DNA of 64,000 nt from Duganella sp. Root1480D1 (GTDB lineage Bacteria > Pseudomonadota > Gammaproteobacteria > Burkholderiales > Burkholderiaceae_D): the NCBI RefSeq assembly GCF_001427305.1, contig NZ_LMFZ01000005.1:186001-250000 (forward strand). The letters are read 5' to 3'. Position numbers and translations under genes: made by a program. Of this stretch, positions 15,824-23,573 are shown one piece after another. Position 1 is the first letter of the stretch. Every line of letters begins with the position of its first letter. The notes under the pieces are model-generated. The model had not been told where the DNA came from, made no database searches, and worked only from the letters and a program-made list of their open reading frames with translations.

Positions 15824-17236
15824 ATGGATACCACGACCGCCCCAGCTACCGGCGCGCTGCGCCAACTTTCCGACCTGCCCGGCCCCAAGGGGCTGCCCTT
15901 CCTCGGCAATGCCTTGCAGCTCCGGCCCCGCAAGGTACATGCCGATGTCGAAGCGCTGGCGCAGCAGTATGGTTCGCTGTTCCGCCTGAGCATAGGCCGC
16001 ACGCAGGCGCTGGTGGTTGCCGATGCTGCGCTGGTCAACGGCGTGCTGCGCGACCGGCCGGACGGCTTCCGCCGGCCCGATGTGACAGCCCAGGTATCGG
16101 ATGAAATGGGCGGCGAGCGCGGTGTCTTCCTGGCGGAGGGCGCGGCCTGGCGCAACCAGCGCAAGATGGTGATGCAGGCGTTTGCGCCGCATGCGATCAA
16201 GGCCTATTTCCCTCTGCTGGCACGCGTCGGCGCACGCCTGCAGGCGCGCTGGGTGCAAGCGGCGCAGGAAGGCCGCCCTATCGCCCTGAATGCAGACCTG
16301 AAGCGCTATACGGTGGACGTGATCGCCGGCCTGGCTTTCGGCGAGGAGGTCAACACCATCGAACACGGCGACGACGTGGTGCAGCAGCAGCTTGAACTGA
16401 TCATGGACGGCACTGCGCGCCGTTCGCTGCTGCCGGTTCCGTACTGGCGCTATATCAAGCTGCCCTACGACCGCAAGCTGGAGGCCGCGGTGCTTGCCAT
16501 GCGCGAAGCGACCAATGGTTTCATTGCCAAGGCGCGCCAGCGCATGCAGGACGATCCGGCACGCGCCGAGCGGCCGCAGAATATGCTGGAAGCGATGCTG
16601 GCTGCCGCCAACCAGGAAGGCAGCGGCATCGACCACGCCGCCGTGGTCGGCAATGTCAGCACCATGCTGCTGGCGGGCGAGGACACGACCTCCAGCGCCC
16701 TGTCCTGGCTGATATGGCTGCTGTCGCGCCACCCGGCTGCGCTGCAGCGTGCGCAGGAAGAAGTGCGCCGCATAGCGCCAGATCCGCTGGGATTTTCCAT
16801 CGAGCAGATGGATCAACTGGAGTACATCGACGCCTGTGCACACGAAGCCATGCGCCTGAAACCGCCGGCGCCTTTCATTCCCCTGCAGGCCAACCGCGAC
16901 TGCGTGGTGGGCGACGTGCAGGTGCCCAAGGATAGCGTGGTGTGGTGCGTGCTGCGGCACGACAGCGTGGCTGAAACGAAGCTGCGCAATGCCGCGGATT
17001 TCGATCCGCAACGCTGGCTGGAAGGCAGCAACGCGCGCCAGTTGGCGATGCCGTTCGGCTCCGGGCCGCGCCTCTGCCCGGGACGCTACCTGTCGCTGCT
17101 GGAAATCAAGGTCGCCATGGCTTGCCTGCTAGGACGCTTCGAACTGGTTTCGGTCGAAGGAGACAGCCAGGAGTACCACGGTTTCGTCATGTCGCCTGGC
17201 GCCTTGACGATGCGGCTTTCGCCAACAACTGGATAG
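15824..17236 (+). CDS. Cytochrome P450
   Basis: 470 residues of a soluble class-I/CYP102-like P450: there is no membrane anchor after the short N-terminus, and the proline-rich DLPGPKGLPFLGN follows. The I helix is LLAGEDTTSSALSW (from ~281), the ExxR is HEAMRLKPP and the heme loop is FGSGPRLCPGRYL, with the thiolate ligand C418. An earlier in-frame ATG (15773) would give 17 more residues but would leave almost no divergent promoter. No ferredoxin or reductase gene lies nearby, so the electron donors are elsewhere. The divergent AraC gene suggests inducible expression. The 3' end overlaps the convergent membrane-protein gene by 50 bp. Confidence 0.92.
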   Translation: MDTTTAPATGALRQLSDLPGPKGLPFLGNALQLRPRKVHADVEALAQQYGSLFRLSIGRTQALVVADAALVNGVLRDRPDGFRRPDVTAQVSDEMGGERGVFLAEGAAWRNQRKMVMQAFAPHAIKAYFPLLARVGARLQARWVQAAQEGRPIALNADLKRYTVDVIAGLAFGEEVNTIEHGDDVVQQQLELIMDGTARRSLLPVPYWRYIKLPYDRKLEAAVLAMREATNGFIAKARQRMQDDPARAERPQNMLEAMLAAANQEGSGIDHAAVVGNVSTMLLAGEDTTSSALSWLIWLLSRHPAALQRAQEEVRRIAPDPLGFSIEQMDQLEYIDACAHEAMRLKPPAPFIPLQANRDCVVGDVQVPKDSVVWCVLRHDSVAETKLRNAADFDPQRWLEGSNARQLAMPFGSGPRLCPGRYLSLLEIKVAMACLLGRFELVSVEGDSQEYHGFVMSPGALTMRLSPTTG

Positions 17237-17984
17237 TCAGCGCAAAAACAAAAGCGCAGAAGAAGGATACTGCCACAGGCTGCGCACGCAGCAGCAGCGA
17301 AATCGCCACGCAGAACGCTGCGAAGGCAAAGTAGCCGAGAATGGTGCCGCGCAGCAGTTGCACCGCGCTGTCGCGCCCGGCCTGCACATGGGTGAAGCCA
17401 ACCAGCACCGTTCCCATCACCGGAAACATGGCGAAGAAGCCGCTCAGGCGCGGGCCGAGTCCAGCAGCGGCGGCGCTGACAGACATCACCAGCACTGCAC
17501 CGGCCAGCATGCGCCACGGCAGGTCGCCGCCACGCCGAAGCGCCGGCGACGAACCCGAAGCGGCCGGGCTGGCCGAGGCATGGCGAAGCGCAGGGAACAG
17601 GCGCGGTGCGAGCAGCAAGGCGGCGACAACCGCCAGCGCGGCAAACGGCAATGGCAGCCGAACCGACTGCAGGCCCGCCACCGCCAATGCCCAGGCACCC
17701 AGCGCGACCGGCATCGCCCCCGCAACGCCCATCCGGGCCGACGCCCACGCATACGCCAGGCTGAAGCTAATCATTGCCAGCACGGCCATCAGAGTGCCTT
17801 CCGCGGCACTGGCGGCAAAGCCGGCGCCCTGCTCCAGCGAAATCGCCAGCAAGATCGGTCCCGCAACGATCGGGAAGGCGGAAAGCCAGCCCGCAACGGC
17901 AGGGCCCCAGCGCCGCCCGGCCAGGGTAACTGCGTAAATCAGGGAAGGAACGAGGAAGAGTTTCAGGGCGAGCACGGAATTCAT
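17187..17984 (-). CDS. Membrane protein of unknown function with an internal duplication
   Basis: 265 residues with about 8-10 hydrophobic segments and no soluble domain. Residues ~27-50 (GPAVAGWLSAFPIVAGPIL) align with ~177-200 (GPRLSGFFAMFPVMGTVLV), and the flanking helices also align (QGAGFAASAAEGTLMAVLA with QAGRDSAVQLLRGTILGYFA). This suggests two fused copies of a ~100-150 residue unit. The FP motif recalls GlpM/DUF3147-type small membrane proteins, but that link is inference. The start at 17984 gives MNSVLALKLFLVPS. It converges on and overlaps the P450 gene by 50 bp and is divergent from the S9 peptidase. Confidence 0.75.
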   Translation of the reverse strand: MNSVLALKLFLVPSLIYAVTLAGRRWGPAVAGWLSAFPIVAGPILLAISLEQGAGFAASAAEGTLMAVLAMISFSLAYAWASARMGVAGAMPVALGAWALAVAGLQSVRLPLPFAALAVVAALLLAPRLFPALRHASASPAASGSSPALRRGGDLPWRMLAGAVLVMSVSAAAAGLGPRLSGFFAMFPVMGTVLVGFTHVQAGRDSAVQLLRGTILGYFAFAAFCVAISLLLRAQPVAVSFFCAFVFALTIQLLAKAASSRRQAT

Positions 17985-18035
17985 GGGGCGCGAGTCTAAC
18001 ACGCGCGGCCTTTGTATCAGCTAAGTAACAGCACG

Positions 18036-18064
18036 TTGACATGGGCCTGCCGAATCCTCACTAT
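18036..18064 (+). promoter_or_regulatory. Putative sigma-70 promoter of the S9 peptidase
   Basis: Perfect -35 TTGACA (18036-18041), 17-bp spacer and -10-like CACTAT (18059-18064). The leader to the ATG at 18097 would be about 25 nt. The -10 matches only 4 of 6 positions. Confidence 0.5.
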
Positions 18065-18096
18065 CGTCGCTCCATTGAATCAACCAAGCCTGTGCA

Positions 18097-20211
18097 ATGA
18101 TTGCAACTAAACTCTTCCCCAAGCTCACTTCCCTGCTGATCTTCGGCGCCTGCGCCGGCCTGGCCCAGGCGGCCTCGCTCGAACCAGCCAGGCATGCCAT
18201 CACCCACGAAGACGTCTGGCTGATGAAGCGCGTCGGCGCCCCGCAACCTAGCCCGGATGGCAGATGGGCCGTGTTCTCGGTCACCGATCCAGCCTACGAC
18301 AGCAAGGAACAATGGTCCGATATCTGGATCAAATCGCTGGTGGACGACAGCGCGCCGCGCCGCCTGACCTTCAGCAAGGGCGGAGAATCCGCGCACGCCT
18401 GGTCGCCGGACAGCCGCTTCCTGCTGTTCGTCGCCAAGCGCGAAGGCGACGACGCGCCGCAAATCTATCGCCTCGACGTTGCCAGCGGCGGCGAAGCGCA
18501 GCGCATGACCACCCTGACACTGGGTGCGCGCATGCCGAAGTGGAGCCCGGACGGCAAGCAGATCCTGTTCGTCAGCGAGATCTTCCCAGGCACCACCGAC
18601 GAAGAAGCAGTGAAGAAGGTCGCCAAGGAGCGCAAGGACCGCAAGTACAGCGCCCGCGCCTACGAGTCCTTCCCGCCACGCTTCTTCGACAAATGGCTGG
18701 ACGACAAGAAGGTGCGCCTGTTCGTGATGGATGCCCAGCCCGAGGCCAAGCCACGCGACATCCTGGCCGGCAGCAAGCTGGCCGAACTGCCTGGATTTGG
18801 CGGCAGCCAGGGCGACGATGGCCAGTCCCTCAACGCGGTCTGGACGCCAGATGGCAAAGGCGTGGTGTTCGCCGTTTCCACCAACCGCGACCAAGCCGCA
18901 CGCGCCTCGACCTTCACACAGGTCTACAGTGTGCCGGCAGCGGGCGGCGAACCGGCCCAGTTGACCAGGGATGGCCGCAGCTACCACGACCTGCGCTTCT
19001 CCCCGGACGGCAAGACGCTGCTTGCCCTGACCGAAGAAGAAGTGCCGAACAAGGTGTACGACCTGACCCGCGTGGCAAGCTTCGCCTGGCCCTTCACTGG
19101 CGCCCAGCCGAAGATCCTGACCCAGGACCTGGACCGCTCGATCTCGCGCATTGCCCTGCCAAGCGACGGCAAACGCATTTATTACTCGTTCGAGCATGCC
19201 GGCCTGGAAAAGGTCAATTCGATGAACTACGCCGGCGGCGACAAGCGCGAAGAGCCATCGCTGCCGAACGGTTCGATCAACTCGCTGAACGCCGGCGGCA
19301 AGGCACTGGTAGGCGTATGGGAATCGGCCATCAATCCGCCGGAGATCTACTCCTTCAACGGCACGCCAAAGCGCCTGACCTCCTTCAACGTGGAAAAAGC
19401 CGCAGCGATCGACTGGCAAGCGCCCGAGCACTTCTGGTACAAGACCCCGGACGGGCGCCAGATCCACAACATGATCGTCAAGCCAGCCGGCTTTGACCCG
19501 AACAGGAAATACCCGCTGTTCGCGGTGATCCACGGCGGCGCCGCGAATATGTGGCGCGACCAGTTCGTGCTGCGCTGGAACTACCACCTGCTGGCCAAGC
19601 CAGGTTACGTAGTGCTGCTGACCGACTACAAAGGATCGACCGGCTACGGCGAAGAGTTCGCCCGCTCGATCCAGCACGACCCGCTGAAAGGCCCGGGCGA
19701 CGAAATCAACTGGGCAGTCGATGAAGCGATCAGGAAGTACCCGTTCATCGACAGCACCAGGCTGGCAGCCGGCGGCGCGAGCTATGGCGGCCACCTGGCC
19801 AACTGGCTGCAGGCCACCACCACCCGCTACAAGGCCATCGTGTCGCACGCCGGCGAAATGGACCTGGTGATGCAGTGGGGTACCAGCGACAGCATCTACG
19901 GCCGAGAAGTCAATGGCGGCGGCCCGGTGTGGAGCAACCTGCCGGTATGGCGCGAGCAAAGCCCGATCATGCAAGGTGCGAACCACGAGAAAGGCACCGG
20001 CTTCAAGACGCCGATCCTGATTACCGTGGGCGAACTGGATTACCGTGTCCCGGTCAACAACGCGCTGATGAACTTCGCGGCACAACAGCGTTTGAATACG
20101 CCAAGCAAGCTGGTAGTATTCCCGGACGAAAACCACTGGATCCTGAAAGGCGAGAACAGCCGCTACTTCTATAACGAAGTACATGGCTGGCTCGCCAAAT
20201 ACCTTAAATAA
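18097..20211 (+). CDS. S9-family (prolyl oligopeptidase-like) peptidase, exported
   Basis: 704 residues. A signal peptide (LTSLLIFGACAGLAQA) predicts periplasmic location. The N-terminal beta-propeller includes WSPDSRFLLFVA, WSPDGKQILFV and FSPDGKTLLAL WD40-like blades. The C-terminal alpha/beta hydrolase has nucleophile S562 in GGASYGGHLA, acid D648 in GELDYRVPV and H680 in DENHWIL. It therefore resembles dipeptidyl aminopeptidase/acylaminoacyl peptidases and would cleave short peptides. All three catalytic residues are present. A MAPEG gene follows 15 bp downstream, probably in the same transcript. Confidence 0.93.
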   Translation: MIATKLFPKLTSLLIFGACAGLAQAASLEPARHAITHEDVWLMKRVGAPQPSPDGRWAVFSVTDPAYDSKEQWSDIWIKSLVDDSAPRRLTFSKGGESAHAWSPDSRFLLFVAKREGDDAPQIYRLDVASGGEAQRMTTLTLGARMPKWSPDGKQILFVSEIFPGTTDEEAVKKVAKERKDRKYSARAYESFPPRFFDKWLDDKKVRLFVMDAQPEAKPRDILAGSKLAELPGFGGSQGDDGQSLNAVWTPDGKGVVFAVSTNRDQAARASTFTQVYSVPAAGGEPAQLTRDGRSYHDLRFSPDGKTLLALTEEEVPNKVYDLTRVASFAWPFTGAQPKILTQDLDRSISRIALPSDGKRIYYSFEHAGLEKVNSMNYAGGDKREEPSLPNGSINSLNAGGKALVGVWESAINPPEIYSFNGTPKRLTSFNVEKAAAIDWQAPEHFWYKTPDGRQIHNMIVKPAGFDPNRKYPLFAVIHGGAANMWRDQFVLRWNYHLLAKPGYVVLLTDYKGSTGYGEEFARSIQHDPLKGPGDEINWAVDEAIRKYPFIDSTRLAAGGASYGGHLANWLQATTTRYKAIVSHAGEMDLVMQWGTSDSIYGREVNGGGPVWSNLPVWREQSPIMQGANHEKGTGFKTPILITVGELDYRVPVNNALMNFAAQQRLNTPSKLVVFPDENHWILKGENSRYFYNEVHGWLAKYLK

Positions 20212-20226
20212 GAGGAGAAGTAGAAG

Positions 20227-20610
20227 ATGACGGTTGCAAACTGGTGTATCGCCGCGGCCTGCCTGCTGCCAATGATGGTCGCGATGACCTCAAAGGTCGC
20301 CTCGGTCGCAGGCAAGGACCGCTACGACAACGCCGATCCGCGCGATTGGGCCGAGCGCCAGGCCGGCTGGATGAAGCGCGCCCATGCGGCACACCTGAAC
20401 GGTTTTGAAGCACTGCCGCTATTCATTGCCGCCGTCATCCTCGCGCAGCAGGCGCACGCCAACCAGGACCGCGTCGACATCCTGGCGATGTCTTTCGTGC
20501 TGATTCGCGTCACCTACAGCATCATCTACATCAGCAACCTGGCCACGCTGCGCACGCTGGTGTGGTTTGCCGGCATCGGCGTCAGCCTGGCAATCCTGGC
20601 CCAGGCCTGA
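20227..20610 (+). CDS. MAPEG-family membrane protein
   Basis: 127 residues with about four transmembrane helices. The family features are visible: a first helix followed by a charged loop (NADPRDWAERQAGWMKRAHA), then AHLNGFEALPLFIAAVILA, and a last helix YIISNLATLRTLVWFAGIG-like. Eukaryotic MAPEG members are glutathione-dependent or eicosanoid enzymes; bacterial ones like this are mostly uncharacterised. It follows the S9 peptidase with a strong AGAGGAG Shine-Dalgarno and ends 5 bp from the convergent MFS gene. Confidence 0.88.
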   Translation: MTVANWCIAAACLLPMMVAMTSKVASVAGKDRYDNADPRDWAERQAGWMKRAHAAHLNGFEALPLFIAAVILAQQAHANQDRVDILAMSFVLIRVTYSIIYISNLATLRTLVWFAGIGVSLAILAQA

Positions 20611-20614
20611 CATA

Positions 20615-21922
20615 TCATGCAGCACTGGCTGCGACCGGCGCCGCTGAGGCGGCAGGCCGCAGCCGTATCGCCAGCACCATCAAGCCGGCCACCAGGCATG
20701 CAGCACCTGCGGTGAACAGCGCCGGATTGTAGGTAAGCAGCAGCGTTCGCACCTGCCCTGCGCCGAAAGCGGCAAGCGCAGCACCCAACTGGTGGGCTGC
20801 GAAAATCCAGCCGAACACCATGCCGGCTTTCTCCTTGCCGAAGGTCGTTGCGACCAGGCGCACAGTCGGCGGCACGGTGGCGATCCAGTCCAGGCCATAG
20901 AACATGGCGAACACCGACAATCCATACAGCGTGAAGTCGGAATAAGGAAGCCACAGCAACGACAAGCCGCGCAAGCTGTAATACCAGAACAGCAGCTTGC
21001 GGTTGTCGTAGCGGTCCGACAGCCAGCCGGACAGGATGGTGCCAACCAGGTCGAAGGCGCCCATCATCGCCAATACCGAAGCAGCAGGTACCGGCCCCAG
21101 GCCAGCATCGCCGCACAGCGAAATGAAGTGGGTCTGGATCAGGCCATTGGTACTCAGGCCGCAAATGAAGAAGCTGCCGGCCAGCAGCCAGAACACTACG
21201 CTGCCCGACGCTTCGCGCAGAATGCGGAACGGGGTCGTGAAACCGATCGCAATCGGCGCAGCCGCCGCGCTTGCCGGCTGCGTTGCGCCGAACGGCGCCT
21301 GGCCCACGTCCGCAGGGCGATTGCGCATCAGGAAGAACACGGCAAGTGCGATCACGGCGCAGGCCACCAGCACCGGCAGCACCGCCATGCGCCAGCCGAA
21401 ATGCTCGACCAGCCACGCCCCGACCGGCAGGAAGATCAGTTGCCCGGTGGCCGAACTGGCCGTCAGCATGCCGACCACCAGGCCGCGGCGCGTTTCGAAC
21501 CAGCGGTTGGACACCACGGCGCTCAACACCAGCGCCGTCATGCCCGAGCCCACGCCCAGCATCACGCCCCACAGCAGTACCAGGTGCCAGAACTGTGTCA
21601 TGCCCAGCGCCAGCAGCGAGCCCACGGTAATCAGGCTCAACGCCGTCACCACCACCTTGCGCAAGCCGAAGCGCTCCATCAGGATCGCCGAGAATGGTCC
21701 CATCAGGCCGAACAGGGCGAAGCGCACCGCCAGCGCCGATGAGATCTGGTCGACGCCCCAGCCGAACTCCTTGCTCAAAGGCTGCAGCAAGGCGCCCGGC
21801 AAGCCGAGTGCTGCCGACGAAGTCAGCCCGGTCAGGAAGGTCAAGGCAACGATGACCCACGCGTAGTGGATGCCGCGGCGTTGCAACCGCTGGGAGAGGG
21901 TATGTGCAATCATGCGCCTCAT
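20615..21922 (-). CDS. MFS transporter (monocarboxylate/oxalate-formate-like)
   Basis: 435 residues with 12 predicted membrane helices. The loop 2-3 motif appears as MERFGLRKVVV and the second-half equivalent as LSDRYDNRKLLFW. The N-terminal HYAWVIVALTFLTGL resembles the oxalate:formate antiporter/monocarboxylate porter branch of MFS. The second ATG (21913) is an alternative start. The substrate is not predictable from position: neighbours are a convergent MAPEG gene and, upstream, the terminator of the BON gene. Confidence 0.85.
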   Translation of the reverse strand: MRRMIAHTLSQRLQRRGIHYAWVIVALTFLTGLTSSAALGLPGALLQPLSKEFGWGVDQISSALAVRFALFGLMGPFSAILMERFGLRKVVVTALSLITVGSLLALGMTQFWHLVLLWGVMLGVGSGMTALVLSAVVSNRWFETRRGLVVGMLTASSATGQLIFLPVGAWLVEHFGWRMAVLPVLVACAVIALAVFFLMRNRPADVGQAPFGATQPASAAAAPIAIGFTTPFRILREASGSVVFWLLAGSFFICGLSTNGLIQTHFISLCGDAGLGPVPAASVLAMMGAFDLVGTILSGWLSDRYDNRKLLFWYYSLRGLSLLWLPYSDFTLYGLSVFAMFYGLDWIATVPPTVRLVATTFGKEKAGMVFGWIFAAHQLGAALAAFGAGQVRTLLLTYNPALFTAGAACLVAGLMVLAIRLRPAASAAPVAASAA

Positions 21923-21950
21923 GTTAGATTACGATCGTCATAAATGCAAG

Positions 21951-21977
21951 GAAAAGAAAAGCCGGCACTGGGCCGGC
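21951..21977 (-). terminator. Terminator downstream of the BON-domain gene
   Basis: On the minus strand, GCCGGC-ccagt-GCCGGC forms a 6-bp GC stem followed by TTTTCTTTTC. It lies 25 bp after the BON gene stop and before the MFS start, insulating the two same-strand genes. Confidence 0.75.
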
Positions 21978-22001
21978 CCCTCTTCGACGCAAAGCGCCAG
22001 C

Positions 22002-22700
22002 TTATTTCTTGATTTGCAGCGAAGATTTCACTTCCTGCACGCCCTCGATCTTGCGGGCCAGTTCGACAGCTTTGTCAGCTTCTGCCTTCGATGGCACGAA
22101 GCCGCTCAGCATGACGATACCCTTTTGGGTTTCCACGTGAACGTCCATGGCCTTGACCAGGGGATCGGCTGCGTATTCAGCCTTGACCTTGGTGGTGATC
22201 ATGGTGTCGGACATTGCGGAGCGGGTGTCGGCAGTTGCCTCGCGCGTGGTATTGGCCAGGTTGGTGCCGGCTTCCCGGGTGTCCTGCGCTACGGCAGCGG
22301 TGGTGCTGGTGGTACCGGCGTTGGCCAGAGCCGTTTTGTGGGCGGATTTGGCGTCGGACTTGCAGGCCGATTTCGCCGAACCGCTCATGTCGTCGCAACG
22401 TTCTTTGGCCAGGTCATACTCGGCATCCGCCAGTTTGCGCTGGGCTTTGTCAACGTCCTTGGCGTTGTTCTGGTGCTGCCTGGTCGCATCCAGGATAGCG
22501 CGAGCTTCGGCCACTTTGGCTTCGTCCTTGCAAATGTCTTCGGCATTGCCTTTAAGGCTCTTGCAATTGTCCTTAGCAACTTTGTAGTCGGATTCAGCCT
22601 TGTCCTTTGCAGCTTTGTAGGCGTCGTTATCGGCAGCCTGGGCGACCGCGAACGAGGTACTGAACAGGGCAGCCAGCGAAATACACAGGATTTTCTTCAT
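22002..22700 (-). CDS. Exported BON-domain protein with duplicated Cys-rich helical repeat
   Basis: 232 residues. A signal peptide (ISLAALFSTSFAVAQA, cleavage near 22) is followed by a helical region with two related units. One has C46-x10-C57 (NCKSLKGNAEDICKDEAK), the other C102-x10-C113 (RCDDMSGSAKSACKSDAK). After an Ala/Thr-rich linker comes a C-terminal BON domain (~165-232, VKAEYAADPLVKAMDVHV and GIVMLSGFV). BON domains bind membranes or envelope partners and occur in OsmY-like stress proteins. Each Cys pair could form a disulfide in the periplasm. It is monocistronic, with a terminator. Confidence 0.87.
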   Translation of the reverse strand: MKKILCISLAALFSTSFAVAQAADNDAYKAAKDKAESDYKVAKDNCKSLKGNAEDICKDEAKVAEARAILDATRQHQNNAKDVDKAQRKLADAEYDLAKERCDDMSGSAKSACKSDAKSAHKTALANAGTTSTTAAVAQDTREAGTNLANTTREATADTRSAMSDTMITTKVKAEYAADPLVKAMDVHVETQKGIVMLSGFVPSKAEADKAVELARKIEGVQEVKSSLQIKK

Positions 22701-22784
22701 GGTTAGTCCCCTTTAGGATTGGTTTGCATGGCGATTACACGCCTACCGGGGACTATTTTCTGTGCGCGACCGAACACAGTCGGG

Positions 22785-23471
22785 TTATTGCTCGTCTTTA
22801 AGTAAGCCTTTTCCCCACAGCACGCGTGCCTGTTCGAAGGGGTTATGTTCGCCAGAGAACACAGCACCGCTGGCAGCAAGTTGCAGCCAGGCACGCGTAT
22901 TGTGCGAACCGTGCTCAACAGGCTGGCGCACCTGCATCAGCCAGGCGTGGACCTGGCTGTATTGCGCGGCATTGGCACGTTGTATCCAGGCCAGTGCCAC
23001 CAGGTCGGAGAACGCTTCTTCGCGGCGGGTGTCGCGCATGGCTTTCGACAAGGCTTGCAATTCCGGATTGTCGAGCTGCTCATGCGGACCTTCGACAAAA
23101 CCGGCCGGCAAGGCATGCCAACTGCCCTGCGCTTGGCGCCAGCAGTGGCCAACCTCATGCGCAGTCATGGCTTCGATCAGGATTTTCTGTTGTTCAGCTG
23201 GCACACCGGACAACACGTCTTCCGCCTGCGGATTGCCGCGCATGGAGAACACCAGCTTGCAGCGGCCATCGACAAAGCCCATGGCCAGCGGCACGTCATT
23301 CGGGCCGGCTTGCGGCTGGACCACGACGTCGATCGGGAGTTTGAGTTCCTGCCTGGCGTAGGCCAGCACGGGAGCGCCGGCTTGCAGCCAGCGGCTTTCG
23401 GTTTCGGTAAGCTGTGCAGCGCCTGCAGAAGCAGCGAAGAAAGACAGCAGGATGGGCAGGCTCAGCTTCAT
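22785..23471 (-). CDS. Exported zinc-peptidase-like protein with HEVGH motif
   Basis: 228 residues. A signal peptide (MKLSLPILLSFFAASAGAA) predicts export. The motif TAHEVGHCWR places HExxH at 105-109, and a downstream EEAFSDLVALAW (~150) has the look of the third-ligand helix of gluzincin/metzincin-like enzymes. No named peptidase family could be assigned. A 12-bp inverted repeat in the leader buries its Shine-Dalgarno (see 23477-23532). It is followed by the BON gene on the same strand, with 84 bp between them. Confidence 0.72.
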   Translation of the reverse strand: MKLSLPILLSFFAASAGAAQLTETESRWLQAGAPVLAYARQELKLPIDVVVQPQAGPNDVPLAMGFVDGRCKLVFSMRGNPQAEDVLSGVPAEQQKILIEAMTAHEVGHCWRQAQGSWHALPAGFVEGPHEQLDNPELQALSKAMRDTRREEAFSDLVALAWIQRANAAQYSQVHAWLMQVRQPVEHGSHNTRAWLQLAASGAVFSGEHNPFEQARVLWGKGLLKDEQ

Positions 23472-23476
23472 GACAG

Positions 23477-23532
23477 AACTCCGGTAACTGGATACAACTA
23501 TACATGCCTTACGGCAAGCTGTTACCGGAGTT
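23477..23532 (-). promoter_or_regulatory. Leader hairpin that sequesters the Shine-Dalgarno
   Basis: In mRNA sense the leader has AACTCCGGTAAC, 32 nt, then GTTACCGGAGTT ending 5 nt before the ATG at 23471. The arms are perfectly complementary over 12 bp, and the only good Shine-Dalgarno (GGAG, 7 nt from the ATG) lies inside the 3' arm. A small internal hairpin (GCC/GGC) sits in the loop. Such a structure would hold translation off until opened; no trigger is identified. Confidence 0.6.
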
Positions 23533-23573
23533 TCTGGGCTGTTACAAAATATTGGCTGAGCTCGTCGACAAGT

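Noticed and set aside
16600..17011. AraC gene extended upstream across the P450 gene
   Set aside because: The open frame continues, but the extra residues are antisense to the P450 and the AraC homology begins at MLPVSKFIV (15754).
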